Source of the DNA: Phoronis australis
Taxonomy: Eukaryota; Phoronida; Phoronidae
Assembly (NCBI GenBank): GCA_002633005.1
Contig: NMRA01000504.1
Location: forward strand, 275,571-316,117
Direction of reading: 5' to 3'
Length of the DNA: 40,547 nt
Position 1 is the first letter of the stretch, and the number at the start of each line of letters is the position of its first letter. A program made the translations under genes and the position numbers. Shown here piece after piece: positions 1 through 11,230 of this stretch. The notes under the pieces are model-generated. The model had not been told where the DNA came from and ran no database searches. It worked only from the letters and a program-made list of their open reading frames with translations.

Positions 1-1279
1 ACGAAAGCGCACGATTTCTATGTTCCTAAACACTTGGTTTTTATGTACACAGTCTTTTATAATACAGATTCTCAAAGATGAATTAATGGTGACCGAATGT
101 ACCCTTTCTGATGTCACCAATAATCATTTTCACACTAAGTTTCTAAAAAACATTTCATGACAACATTGACAATGAATGCTGGTACATGTTTTTCATACAT
201 GTTGATAATGCAGTTTGTTTATTATGCTCATCCTTTGGCACAGTTTGCTAAAAAGTCACAAAGCTGTCGTTTTGCTGTACAATGATTTGATTTTCTGTTG
301 AGTTTTTGTTCCGTATAGATACTGCACGTCTGCATGACATCAAGTTTTTGAATGGCCGCTTGCCTGAGAGTAGGCACAAACAGGAGTCTAGAACTTACAT
401 AATATGTGAATTAATTTGTGGTTGAATGGCAAATTTGAATTAATAAAACACGAGACTTTTCATTTTTGTTAATTCATTAAACGTATTTTACAATGCTAAG
501 AGCTTAACATAATTGCCATCTAGTAAAATGTTGCGAATACATAACAGTAACAATCGTTGCTGATCTTGAAATTGATATGTTTATGAGATCAACTGTCATC
601 TGATGCTGTTTGAGCTGGATTAGATCAAAAGACTATTGTTGACCCCCTATTTTTCTTATTTTATGGGAAACAGGAGGGACATCCCAGATCAAAATTAACA
701 ATGTATCTTTTTGTGTAAAAGTCTACTCTAAAATTCAAGCAACTGGAAGTCTAGAAAATACGTTTACCACTATTTACACCAGCGTAAGATAATCAGTAAA
801 CCAGGAGATATTATTAAATGTAAAACCAATATTGAGCTGTAATTAATCTGTTTTCAAAACGGTTTCAATCAATAACTAGAGGCGGCTTTTCAGTATTCCA
901 TGTGTAAATTTCACATTCTTGCTCGAGGTGTCTGAAGGCATCTGTAACTGAAAAACTAATTCAGTGACCTCCACTAAAAGTTTTTTTTTAAAGTTTTGTA
1001 GGCAAAGAGCACTACTCCAAAAAATTGAAATTAAAAAAATCAACAATCAATCAAAAAAGTCACCTATGAATTAAAACTGTGTTGAATATTCTCAAGCCAG
1101 GACTTCATGCCATTATTGCATGGGTGGTGCGTGTTTCTTTTTGACACTTAATCTTATGGTTTGTGCTCAAGTAGGTAGACCCAATCAGCCAGCTTCGAAT
1201 TCACCGACAAGAGGTGCCTGAATTGACAATCTCTGAATTATCCCGCTAAATGAGTTTAACATTGATGTTAGTTCTTCCC
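1..1279. other. Intergenic, nothing recognised
   Basis: AT-rich sequence without a coding segment that reads like protein and without a clear repeat. Short open frames here lack splice signals and have random composition. Confidence 0.5.
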
Positions 1280-1280
1280 A

Positions 1281-1425
1281 AGCTGCTCTTACATGAGAAA
1301 CAGTTGTCACAGTTGTCACAGTTTCAGTTGTCGTGGCGTGACTTGCTCTACAGTTGTCGCATTTACACAACATTAGATCGCAATGTGGATTAGCACGAGT
1401 CACTTACACGAGGACTGTCTTTGTA
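1281..1425 (+). repeat. Dispersed repeat, copy A
   Basis: This stretch resembles 5795-5945 in the same orientation. Shared landmarks in order are a CAGTTGTC run, GACTTGCTCT, a GT-CGCATTTA/CACATTTA block, ACATTAGAT, GAGTCA, TTAC, and a final GGACTGT. CAGTTGTCA also repeats twice in direct tandem near 1302-1320. A weaker third relative may lie at about 1610-1735 (AACTTGCTC, GTGTTTACAC). The family is not recognised. Confidence 0.5.
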
Positions 1426-2084
1426 ATGCTAGTATAAACAATAGGGAATGTCCAAACCACGTGGAATGCCAGGGGATCACATGTATATACGCTATTGCGC
1501 AAGCGCATTGAAGATCGTCCCATTCTGCCATGCCCAGTTGCGTTTAGATGTGTAGTTGAAACTGGAGCAACTGATCGAGTACAACTCGCTCTACCCTTCA
1601 AACTGGTGTCAAGAATAGCCGCCACGGTGTAACTTGCTCCGTGTCAGTCGTGTTTACACATGTACACTTACACCCGATCAGCTGTTCAATGTTAGTTGCT
1701 CTGTGAAAGCATTCTCTTGGTCTGTCGTGTAAATGCAACTTAAAATTATACCTTGATCAAGTGTGGTACATGTCACCTGGTCTTCTACAATTGAAATTAA
1801 ATGCTCTAATTCAAAATTATAGTTTTCTTGAAAGGTAACAATTTTGATGAAAAGTCACACATGTAATAGTAGACGGAGTTTTTTCTTTGATTTCCTGTCA
1901 TTAAACTTACTACGCAATTCAACCATTGATCATTGTCACAGCATAAATGTTAGAATACGATGAAATGAAGTGACTGATGACTGACTGCACGGCTTGCGCT
2001 AATTGTGACTTGATTGGTTAAAACATGGTGGTTGTTGTTTTGTTCGGCAGGTCATTAGTTAGTTGATTTACGTGGTATTCTCTT
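1426..2084. other. Intergenic with degraded repeat remains
   Basis: No gene seen. The part from about 1610 to 1735 looks like a degraded relative of the dispersed repeat at 1281-1425. Confidence 0.4.
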
Positions 2085-2360
2085 GGGTATAAACCCACCT
2101 TGGTGTTTAAGTCCACACCCTATTTATTCCTGTGCTGGCTCACCCTATGCTCTGGTATAGATAAGCCCACCTGTTCAGGTATAAGCCATCCCCTCTGGCC
2201 TCTTGGTCCACGTGAAATCGACCTCTCTCCTGTATCAGGTTGTTGCACAACAAGCGACCCACTGGCTTATGCTCAAATGTACGATACAAGCACTTGTGCT
2301 TCTACACAAATGTCAGATAAGTTCACCCTTTTACAATTAAACTCACCCCACTTTTTGGAG
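2085..2360 (+). repeat. Degenerate short tandem motif (TATAAGCCCACC-like)
   Basis: A motif like TATAAGCCCACC recurs at irregular spacing: TATAAACCCACC (near 2089), TTAAGTCCACACC, GATAAGCCCACC, TATAAGCCATCCC, GATAAGTTCACCC and TTAAACTCACCCC. The spacing is about 20-100 bases. The open frame through it looks like a by-product of the repeats, since it starts without ATG. Confidence 0.35.
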
Positions 2361-4599
2361 CTCCCCAGTTGCAAGGCTTCATAAACGTGAGCTGATATGG
2401 TAGTGATACGGGTGCATGCTCACAGCTTAAGTAGCAGGATGCCAAATACAAAGTCGGGTGTACATTATCTACAGTTTGCGCTGTGTGAATACTGATTATG
2501 TAGACATGGAGCCTTTCATCGTACTCTGTATGTTTCTGGCTGGTTCCTCTATGCCCTGCCATACATTTGTTCAGCCAAGTTAACCTGTCTCTCGTTGCAC
2601 AGACCTATTGTACCTTAGTGCAGCCAAGTGAAACTTCTTCTCATTTCTTCATACAAGATACACAGCATCAAATTCGTGCTTTACCACGTTCAAGATCTAT
2701 ACTGTAGCCACCATCAGGAAATATTGTGGGCATTCCCTTCCATTGTTACAAGACTTTGGAAAAAGGAGAAAAAAATAAAGTAATGGGGATTTTTTTGGTA
2801 ACCATTTTTGTTCAAAATTGGTGAGATTTTTTGTATTCTATTTTAAGCAAAAGTCATTCAATGCCATGCACATTTCCTGTGCATGGAGTTCAAAATGATG
2901 ACTGGCAAAAGCTTAAGTACCATATTTTCTCTAACAGTAAGGAATGTATGCCAGGGAGTGTACATTTTGTCTGACCCCAGAAACAATGGAACTGTGGTAA
3001 TAGACAGTTGTGTTTGTAAATGTATTGTATTGTATGATAATTGGCTTATTTGCTATGAAAATAGATTAGGTGCTGTTGTGTGTGCTTACCAATGGCATAT
3101 TTTACCAATTAGCTGTGCAATGCATTCAAAAACACTGTTGTCAGGTTGTATACTTTTGCCAGATAAATGATGAGTGCAGGATGTTTAAAATCACCTGCAG
3201 TTTATATGGGCATACTGTTGGAATTGACAGGAACACAAGATGACTGACAGACAACTGCAATTGAAATAGATCTCTAGACATTTAGTAGGAGTAAGATGTT
3301 CAATACACCTGCAGTCTGTACATATTGAAATATGTCTGCAAGTTAGTCCACGTACTGTGTGGAGAGTAATTTATGAGTTGCAATATCGACATATTAAAAC
3401 TGCATTTCGCCTTATTTGCCTGCTTAAAATGACACTTGAATTACCTACGCCTTTTAGGGCTCATAATGGTCTCATGGTATTCCTTACCATGATATATGAT
3501 TCTAGTTCTATTACAAGAACATTTAAACCAACATCAACTCAAGAAAATGATTGACAGTTTATTGGGATTAGTTAACCCTAAAATTGGGTGTTTGAAAATG
3601 GTACTTGTAGGCATTACTTGTGTCTGGAGTTGGTGTCATGGTAACGAATATCATGAGATTGGTTTTATGAGAGTATAAAAGGCCTAAACTTTTTTGTTTT
3701 GTTTTTAGCCAGTGTTAACCACTCGGTGATCCTCAATAAGACAACAAACATCATGCCAGGAAATATAGAGAGAGAGAACTATAATCAGAGTAGTCGCATA
3801 AAAAATTAACCTGCACACGTCTTAATTGCGATTGTACGAACACATTTATCTGCAGAAATAATACAACGAATATAACTGCAATGAAAGCAAACCCTTCGAA
3901 AGAACTTATTCGCTCGAAGATTCAACTTTTTACTATTTGCTTGTCACTCCCGGACTCCACCATTTGAATTTTTGTGAACACGTGAAATGAAGCATTCACT
4001 TGGCTGATTCGCTGGCATGTTGGTCACTATATAACGTCATTAGGTCAAAAACTGAGATAACAAGATGGCAGACGATTTGAGAGTAAGGTAAAAAGGAGGC
4101 GGGATATAACCGGTAACACCGTTTGCGGTTTCCTAAATATTTTAAAAGGAATTTGATTTGGTTAGTACTTAAACACATCGAGCAAGAATTTTATTCCCAT
4201 TCCTTTGGTTTATGTCCATTTCATCGGTGAAAAACCCTCCTATGGCCCTTCAACTCTGTTTAAGGGCTGAGTATTGGCTATGAGCTGAGCTGTCTCATAG
4301 GGATGGATGGTTGAGCTGCCATCCCTTGAACTTGCTGCTAATTCATTCAGTCATTCTCACCTTGCTGTGACCTATAAGCTAAGCTGTTGCTCACTTGAGA
4401 CAGGTGGCATAGCTCCTAGTTTTCTGTCTGCAGTACAGATACGGTATGTCAACTGGTCTGTAGCTGACTAATTTATAAATTGGTTTTAGACCCATTGCCT
4501 AATTGATTACCCTTAAAAATACGAAAGTTAGGAACTTGATTTTTATGCGCCCACATATTTATAGGCCTACATATTTATGTGTTGCCGCATAATGCTATC
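2361..4599. other. Intergenic, no gene supported
   Basis: Several short open frames occur (for example 2883-3170 and 3357-3678), but they have biased, random composition and no matching splice sites. The one notable site is a TATA-box-like octamer at 3674. Confidence 0.45.
3674..3681 (+). promoter_or_regulatory. TATA-box-like element
   Basis: TATAAAAG matches the animal TATA-box consensus and is followed by GCC. A start site would be expected near 3705, ahead of a short pyrimidine-rich stretch. The desaturase at 11.2 kb must have an upstream non-coding exon, so a start here is possible but unsupported. A single consensus octamer in AT-rich DNA is weak evidence. Confidence 0.2.
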
Positions 4600-5440
4600 A
4601 TCCTCGTTCGTCCACACATCCGTCATTTTTAGTGTTTTTGAGTCTGGTTTTGGCGTCTGCTCCTCTATCAACCAAACCACTATAAGGATGATTGTGAAAA
4701 TTGGCATGTATGTTCCTACATATTGTGGGTGACGATGATTTTCCGACGATTTCAACTACCATGATGCCGCCTAGTGCCAGTTCTGTTTTTTTGCACCCAT
4801 GGCTGTATCTCCTAAACACTCTGCAGGATCTTAGCACGCATATTTATATGAAGTTGACAGTGGATGATGGCGACTTTTGGACAGATTTGCCGGACGCTGT
4901 GCTTCCTAGATGTTTCTAGAAGTTCCTTGACGGAAATTTGTGAAATTTTGTAAATAGCTTTCTATTAAAGAAACGATGTCATGCTCCCATTTTCACATGG
5001 ATTCGACATATATTGCGCCATCCATTTTTACCGTTTTCTAGTCTGTTTTTGGCGTCCGCCTCTCTGTCAACCAAACCACTCTAAGGTTGATTTTGAAAAT
5101 TGGCAGTTATGTTTCCACTGTGAGGAAGACAGCTGATGATGATTTTCAAACGACTCGGGTTAGTGTGGCGCCTCCTAATGGCAGTCTATTGCGTCTTTGG
5201 CTGTATCTCCCAAATCTGGGCAGGAACTTTATTAAATTTGGCAAGTGTATTTATATGTCAGTTGACAACAGACAACGACGACTTTTGGATGGATCCGACT
5301 AGATTGGCTATGCCTCCTAGTGGCAATTTTATTTTTTTCATTGTCTGTATCTTTGAAACTCCTTGGCAGATTTTTATGAAATGTAATAAATAGGTTTCTA
5401 TTGAAGAGTCCACAGAAAAACACCAGCTTGTTTTTTTGAT
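4600..5440 (+). repeat. Array of ~400-430 bp repeat, about two units
   Basis: Units share ordered landmarks: GGCGTCYGC, CAACCAAACCACT (4669 and 5068), a GATGATTTTC block, CCTCCTAGTGGCA or a variant, a GCTGTATCTCC block, and TTCCTTGACGG (near 4923 and 5360). These give spacings of about 400 and 435 bases. Units are diverged and carry indels, so this is an old array. The same family occurs at 6443-7650 in this orientation, and inverted inside MRPL45 intron 3. Overlapping short open frames are by-products of the repeat. Confidence 0.8.
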
Positions 5441-5794
5441 GAACATCTATGTTATTTAATTGATGTTCATTTTTGTAGTAAAATTTGACAAAATGAAACT
5501 ACAGTGGTACTTTCCATTTCAACGCTGAACCCACCATTTATTAAAGTACCTTGTCTGCTACATCCTGTGGACTATTTAGAAAAAGGATGATGTGACTTGC
5601 AGCACTTAATGTCCGATTCACTGTCTTGATAACATTGATAATTTTATATACCATGATGTCCTCGCTCCGTACTGATAAGTTTTAATGCCCTGTCCTTTCG
5701 ACTGTGATAAATTGTGATATTTGATCAGAAAATCCAGTTTTGTGCTGACTTAGTTTTATTTCAATGTTAATTGAAAAGGCCAAGTTAAGCTCTC
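5441..5794. other. Spacer between repeats
   Basis: No gene or repeat recognised. Confidence 0.4.
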
Positions 5795-5945
5795 TTTACA
5801 CGAGGGACAGTTGTCAGCGTGGGACAATTGTCACCATGCGAGGTGTTCCCAGTGCGACTTGCTCTGGATTAAGTCACATTTATGTGACATTAGATGACAA
5901 ACTGTATCAATATGAGTCATTTACGTAAGGACTGTGTGTTATATG
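5795..5945 (+). repeat. Dispersed repeat, copy B
   Basis: Partner of 1281-1425, with the same ordered landmarks (CAGTTGTCA, GACTTGCTCT, CACATTTA, ACATTAGAT, GAGTCATTTAC, GGACTGT). Family unknown. Confidence 0.5.
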
Positions 5946-6440
5946 CAGTTCTGTAACCAGATGACACTATAAACTATTATCTTTTCAACAAATGCTTTTG
6001 AAATTGAAAAAATCCAATGTACTAGTTTAAATCTATAGCAACATCTTTTGTAGCTGTCTTTGTAATACAAGATATTTAATCATTTTAAAGTTCTTAGGTG
6101 TGAGATACATTTTATCTTCTGCAAGTTTAGAAAGTCAAAGTAAGACCTAAGATTATTTTTATTGGCTGAAAAATTGTATTTTCATGGGTGTGACAAACAT
6201 ATAAACATGCCGTACATCTGTCACGCAATTTCTGACTTAACGAATAATCCCTGGGATCTAAAATTTTGGTCAATAGTATTGTGTAACAAGTTGAAAGAGA
6301 TTATGAAATAGTTTTCGTTTGAAAACTTAAAGTAGCTAAACTTTTTAGCACTTTGGTGACGGATGTACAGCACCATGATATCCTTGAAGTGGCCTTTGAC
6401 CCCTAGAGATTGATGGTGTGCCACAGTTGAAATTATCTCG
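5946..6440. other. Intergenic, nothing recognised
   Basis: AT-rich, with no coding or repeat signal that I can support. Confidence 0.4.
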
Positions 6441-6442
6441 TA

Positions 6443-7650
6443 ATGTGCAGGATCTTTATTAAACTTAGCAAGTATGTTTACATGCAGTTGACAATGGACG
6501 GTGACGATTTTCGGATGGATCGGACATCCGCTGTCGCCCCTAGTGGCAATTTAAGTTTTACCGTTTACCTCTATATCATAAAAGATCCTCAAGAGATTTT
6601 CGTAAAATTTCAGTTGGCAGATAGCCATTTATTAGTGAAATAATGCTTTCCATCCGTTTTCGTAAGGATTCAAGGTATTTTTTGCCACCTGATGGCCGTT
6701 TTTACTTTTTTTTGGCGTTCGCTCCTCTTTTTAGCCAAACCATTCTAAAGATTTTAATAATTGATATATATGTTGTTACTATAAAGAGGACGGTTGGTAT
6801 TGATTTTCCGAATAATTTAGCACCTTACTGGCAGTTTTATTTATTTGTGCACCCATAGCTGTATTTTCTGAACCCACTGCAGGAGCTTTATTGAGTTTAA
6901 CAAGCGTAGTTATATGAAGTTCACAACAGATGGCAACGACTTTCAAACATGTCCAACGATCGCTGTGCACCCTAGTGGCAATTTCATTTTTTCCGTTTTC
7001 CCCAGTCTACTTTTCTGAAGTTCCTTGACGGATATCTATGAAACTTAATAAATAGCTTTCTATGAAATAAATGATAACATAACCGTTTTCGAATGGATTT
7101 GATGGATTTTGCACCTCTAGTGGCCATTCTTACTGCTTTTCAATCTGTTTTTTGACGTCCACTCCTCTATCAACCAAACCGCTCTAAGGATGATTGTGAA
7201 TTTTGGCATATTTGGTCTTAGCTTGAAGAGAACAACAGTTGACTATTATTTTCCAGTGACTTTGACAACTGTGGGGCCACCTAATGGCAGTTTTTTTTGC
7301 TTCTATAGCTGTATCTCCTAAACCCGTTGCAGGATGAATTAAGCAAGTCTATAATTTATATGAATTTGACAACAGACGACGACTTTCAGATGGATCCGAC
7401 GAATGCTATGTCACCTGGTGGCAATTTCAGTTTTTTCGTTTTCTTCTGTTTCTTTGAATTTCCTTGATGGATTTTTATGAAATTTCATAGCTTTCTGTTA
7501 AAGAAACAATGACGCTTTGCCGTTTTTGGATGTATTCAACATTTTTTACGCCATCTAGTGGCCATTTTTAGGACATAAATAAACACCCCTAGAAGCACAT
7601 TGTTTGCAGTGAATTTGTGGGCGTATTTCATTGCTCCGCGTTGCTCTTGT
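6443..7650 (+). repeat. Array of ~430-440 bp repeat, about three units, with terminal hairpin block
   Basis: Landmarks recur at about 430-440 bases: GCAGGATCTTTATTAA and variants (near 6448 and 6881), AGCCAAACC/CAACCAAACC (6733 and 7171), CCTAGTGGCAATTT (near 6538 and 6970), and TTCCTTGA (7021 and 7460). The array ends at the right in a distinct block: a GTGGCCATTTTTAGGAC segment, AACACCCCTAGAAG, then GTGGGCGTATTTCA and CATTGCTCCGCGTTG (7629-7643). The reverse complement of that block appears at 40,190-40,265. The family is therefore an element with a defined end, not a simple satellite. Confidence 0.8.
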
Positions 7651-10600
7651 TTTGGGTATGTTTAGGCAAAAATTGAAAGTTATAGGGCAGTCAAATACTG
7701 GTCCTGAAACTAGAGAGACTGGGATTTCAGATGAGACCAGAACAATTTTATTTTTTTGTTTCTAGGTTGACCTTTTCAGGAATTGCCCCAAAGTTTAATT
7801 ACTAATTACGTTGAGCTGCTAATTGTTTATTTATGCAATAGGTTTAAGGCAAGCTGCAAGCTGCAGTTTGGACAACTGGAATAGAGCAACAGCTGTCGAA
7901 ATTTTGTTGACATTTAGCCAAAAGTGGAATGAGGTGCTGCCTAAAATAAATCGATGTTTAATAGCAATTTTGTTCACTGAAACTTTGTCAAATTGGGATG
8001 TTGTCCAGTTTATGTGTATAATGTAACTTTCGTTTCCTATGCATCTGACTCTACTACTTGCCCACCCCATAATTTCTTTGTGGATTATCAGAATAAAGGC
8101 CTTGAGTGTTCATTTGACCAAATACGGTTGATTGGTTTTTAAAACTTGTTTTTGTGTCCTTAGCTGGCGGGAGCTTTCCTAAGAGGTCTTGAAGGTTTTG
8201 CCAATGAAATCTTCTGATGTTCTCTGATACCTTGTATACAGTCCATCATGCCAATTGTGCCGATGAGTCATCAATGACTGCATATACCTACCACATTTAG
8301 AACTAAAGATACGTTTTCAGGATTCCAAATTGTCCATTTGCTCTATCCTAGATTTATAAAATGCTAGCAACCACCACATGTGATTTAAACAATCCCTGGA
8401 GTGACTTAATGTTAATACCTGTATAAGAATATTAGAGTTTTAATTGACAAAGCAATTAACCGCCACTATACTTCAGGTGATAATTTATTAATCAATTACA
8501 AGTCATATTGCCATTTGCTCACACACTCCCGTCTCCCTGTTGAAGTTATGAGTTGCTATTAGCATTTGGTTAAAAGCAATGATATGGCAGAGATACACTT
8601 GTGGGCCTGTTTAAACAAGGTTATATTTTGTTGAACGCATCAAAGTCAATGTTGTATGCAAAACATTGTGTCAGATTTCAATAGTATTTACAAAACACTG
8701 CGTCTCCTTCAATAGAAATCAGGAGGTTACGGAGATTTTCCACCCCAATGAGGCAAGGTTGTGGTTCCTCTAAAACGGAATGATCATTACTCATACTTAA
8801 AAAGCAAGTTGCATAGTTTCCAGTAGCTAAAATTCTCATAAAAGGGGCGTTTACGAAAACACTAAATCCGATGCCCTGGACTGGCTGGACACCTACTAGA
8901 TGAAGGCAAGGCTCTGAGCATGGGTGCTTAAGAGTGAAAATTTTAAAATTTTGCATGTGTGCAGTAAGCCGAGGGGATGGGCTAATTGGTTATCAGTGCC
9001 TCATCTATTCACAACACAAAGAAACATTTCAGTTTCTGTGACAGTACTCCTGTAATTGCTGCATGGCATTGATTTTTCAGAGTCTCATAAAATATTAATA
9101 AATTTAAATAGTTTCATCAGTAAGTTGGATGTTGACCCTGTTTATGTCAGACGGTATAATCACTATATACACACAGAAAGAATGGGAAGGGCTTGCATGC
9201 CATTTTCTTTGTACTGGTAACTACTGGCAAGTATTCTTGGTGTATTTTTATGGGTAGCCCAAGCGAGTACTCAGATTTTCATGAACACTATGCCCATGTA
9301 TGTCACATATAATGTACAAATTCAAGTATTAAATTCGGTAAAACTGGCAGACTGGAATAAGCATACTACACTAATTTAGGACACTCATTTCCAACATCCA
9401 AAATTATTTAGAAAAATGGTATTTTGACCCTCACTTATTTTACGTTCGGGGCTACATGACTGGAATTTCTGGCAGGGTCAGTTTTGCTGGTAAACCTCTG
9501 TTGCTAATCTTAGTAATGTAGATCTTTTTAACTATGTTAATAAGGCCTGAACACTCTAATTCATCATTTCATCCATCCATTCATGGGATATCCTGCTATT
9601 AACATGAGGTGAAAGGGGTGACCTGACATGAGTGCCCTGTAACCTGACCTGAGTGCCCTGTAACCAAGAGGCATTTGCTCAATAGAGCACTTCACCAACA
9701 ATAGAGTAATGGAACAAGAAGAAGTAACTTAGGGGTAGTACAGACTGTTCACTGAATCACATTTGAAAAGGAGTAGGCTGCATTTCATCAATTCAGAGTC
9801 CTGCTGTTGCCGACCTTGGTTAATGGGTTAGTTTTGCCTGTCTCTCATCCTCAAAGTCAATTGTCAGCAAAAAATTTATGTTGTGCGAAATATGTGGGGA
9901 ATTATAATGGTTTTGCGGAACGTTGTTTGAGTTAAGCAAAAACCTGTCTTATGCATGTCTGCTTGTTTTACTGTGCATTTCATAATGTATGCTAATGTTA
10001 CGATGTTTTGTTAGCAAAACTAAATTAATTTGTAATTAGATTGGTTGTAAAAGTTTAATGACAATTTAATAATCTCAATTTTTCTAAAACATTTAGTTCC
10101 TGTGAGGTTTTGTCAAACTTAGAGCAAGAGAGGGACGATGCTACAAGGTCTGTCAATAATTTATAGAGTATCTTTTTGAACAAGAAAGAAACTTTTCCCC
10201 CAGTTCCCAGAAATCTTCTTTGAATCATTAATAATTAACTAAGTTTATAACAAAAAGTTTTTTATACTGCTTAAGTGTGTATCAGAATTTAAAAATGCCA
10301 CAAATGAATTACACAAATCTCGGACAATACTTTTGTAGTGCAGTTCAGTCCTTCAAAAAATATTAATATAGTTGTTACCTATCGGAAACCTGGTTGCATT
10401 TGAGGACTTAGCTTTCTGGGTCCTTTGGTGGGCTACTGGGGGTAATTTCCACGGCAGGTACTTGACAGTTGTAAAACTCCACCTGGTGGCTGTCACTTGA
10501 GAGGAGGCACTGGTAAATGATTGGAAAGTCGTACCCAGTCTCTGTTCAACTCTGGCTTGGTGCTACTGATTCCTGAACTTTGCTGGTCAACCTGTTCAAC

Positions 10601-11208
10601 GGGGTTCTCTGGACAGTGTCACTGGGGAATATTCTATTTGTTGCATACCAGGCCTTTATCCTGGAGTTCGAAAATAGGGTGTCCAAAATGGGGTTCCCAA
10701 TATTCCAGAGCGTCCATAATTCCGACGCGTAACCCCCCACCCCCAGCAATCCCCCCAAAAACACAGATTTCTTCATGAAAAATGCATAGACCAAGGTTTT
10801 TACATCTAAGTTTACAAAACAGCCTTCTGTAGTGAGCATTTTTAATAAAAAAATTGGTGTAGACCAAGATTTTTACAATGCTATCAACCAAGTGTGAGCA
10901 TAGCAACATTGTATTTACTTTGTATATACATTGTATATTTCTTCCTGCTTTGAAAAAAGAGCCCCCACTGAGCCTTCAGAGGCTTCCTGGTAATCATTAC
11001 AATGTGTGTGTCCAAACTTGAAAGGTTCCTATTGACAGTGTTCATCCAAATGATACATTGGGCGTCCTTGCCAGAGCGTCCATATTAGTCCAGCACCTAC
11101 GCTGCATAAAGGCCTGTTGCTTACATGTATACTGCCCTGAAATTCCTCTTCTTACTAGCAAAAGCTATATCGCATTGCGCACTCAGGCTAAATTGATTAA
11201 ATATGAAT
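7651..11208. other. Intergenic / 5' flank of the desaturase, no gene supported
   Basis: No coding exon recognised. A small local duplication lies at about 10,786-10,880, where TAGACCAAGRTTTTTACA occurs twice 73 bases apart. GAGCGTCCATA also occurs twice, near 10,697 and 11,073. The upstream non-coding exon of the desaturase must lie somewhere here or further left, but I cannot place it. Confidence 0.4.
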
Positions 11209-11222
11209 ATTTTCTGTTGCAG
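11209..11222 (+). other. Splice acceptor of the desaturase exon
   Basis: A pyrimidine-rich tract (TATTTTCTGTTGCAG) ends in AG at 11,221-11,222, eight bases ahead of the start codon. The whole reading frame would then sit in one exon behind a 5'-UTR intron. Confidence 0.65.
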
Positions 11223-11230
11223 GAGACAAG

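Noticed and set aside
2100-2384. 95-codon plus-strand frame
   Set aside because: It begins at TTG, has repeat-driven composition and lacks splice signals.
2883-3170. Plus-strand frame of 95 codons
   Set aside because: Composition is that of translated AT-rich DNA, and no homology is recognised.
8979-9000. tRNA D-arm/A-box-like stretch (TGGGCTAATTGGTTATCAG)
   Set aside because: No B box (GGTTCRA) follows at the right distance and no acceptor stem forms, so neither a tRNA nor a SINE head can be supported.
10521-10909. Overlapping frames on both strands upstream of the desaturase
   Set aside because: No conserved motif or splice signal was seen, and the region holds local duplications.
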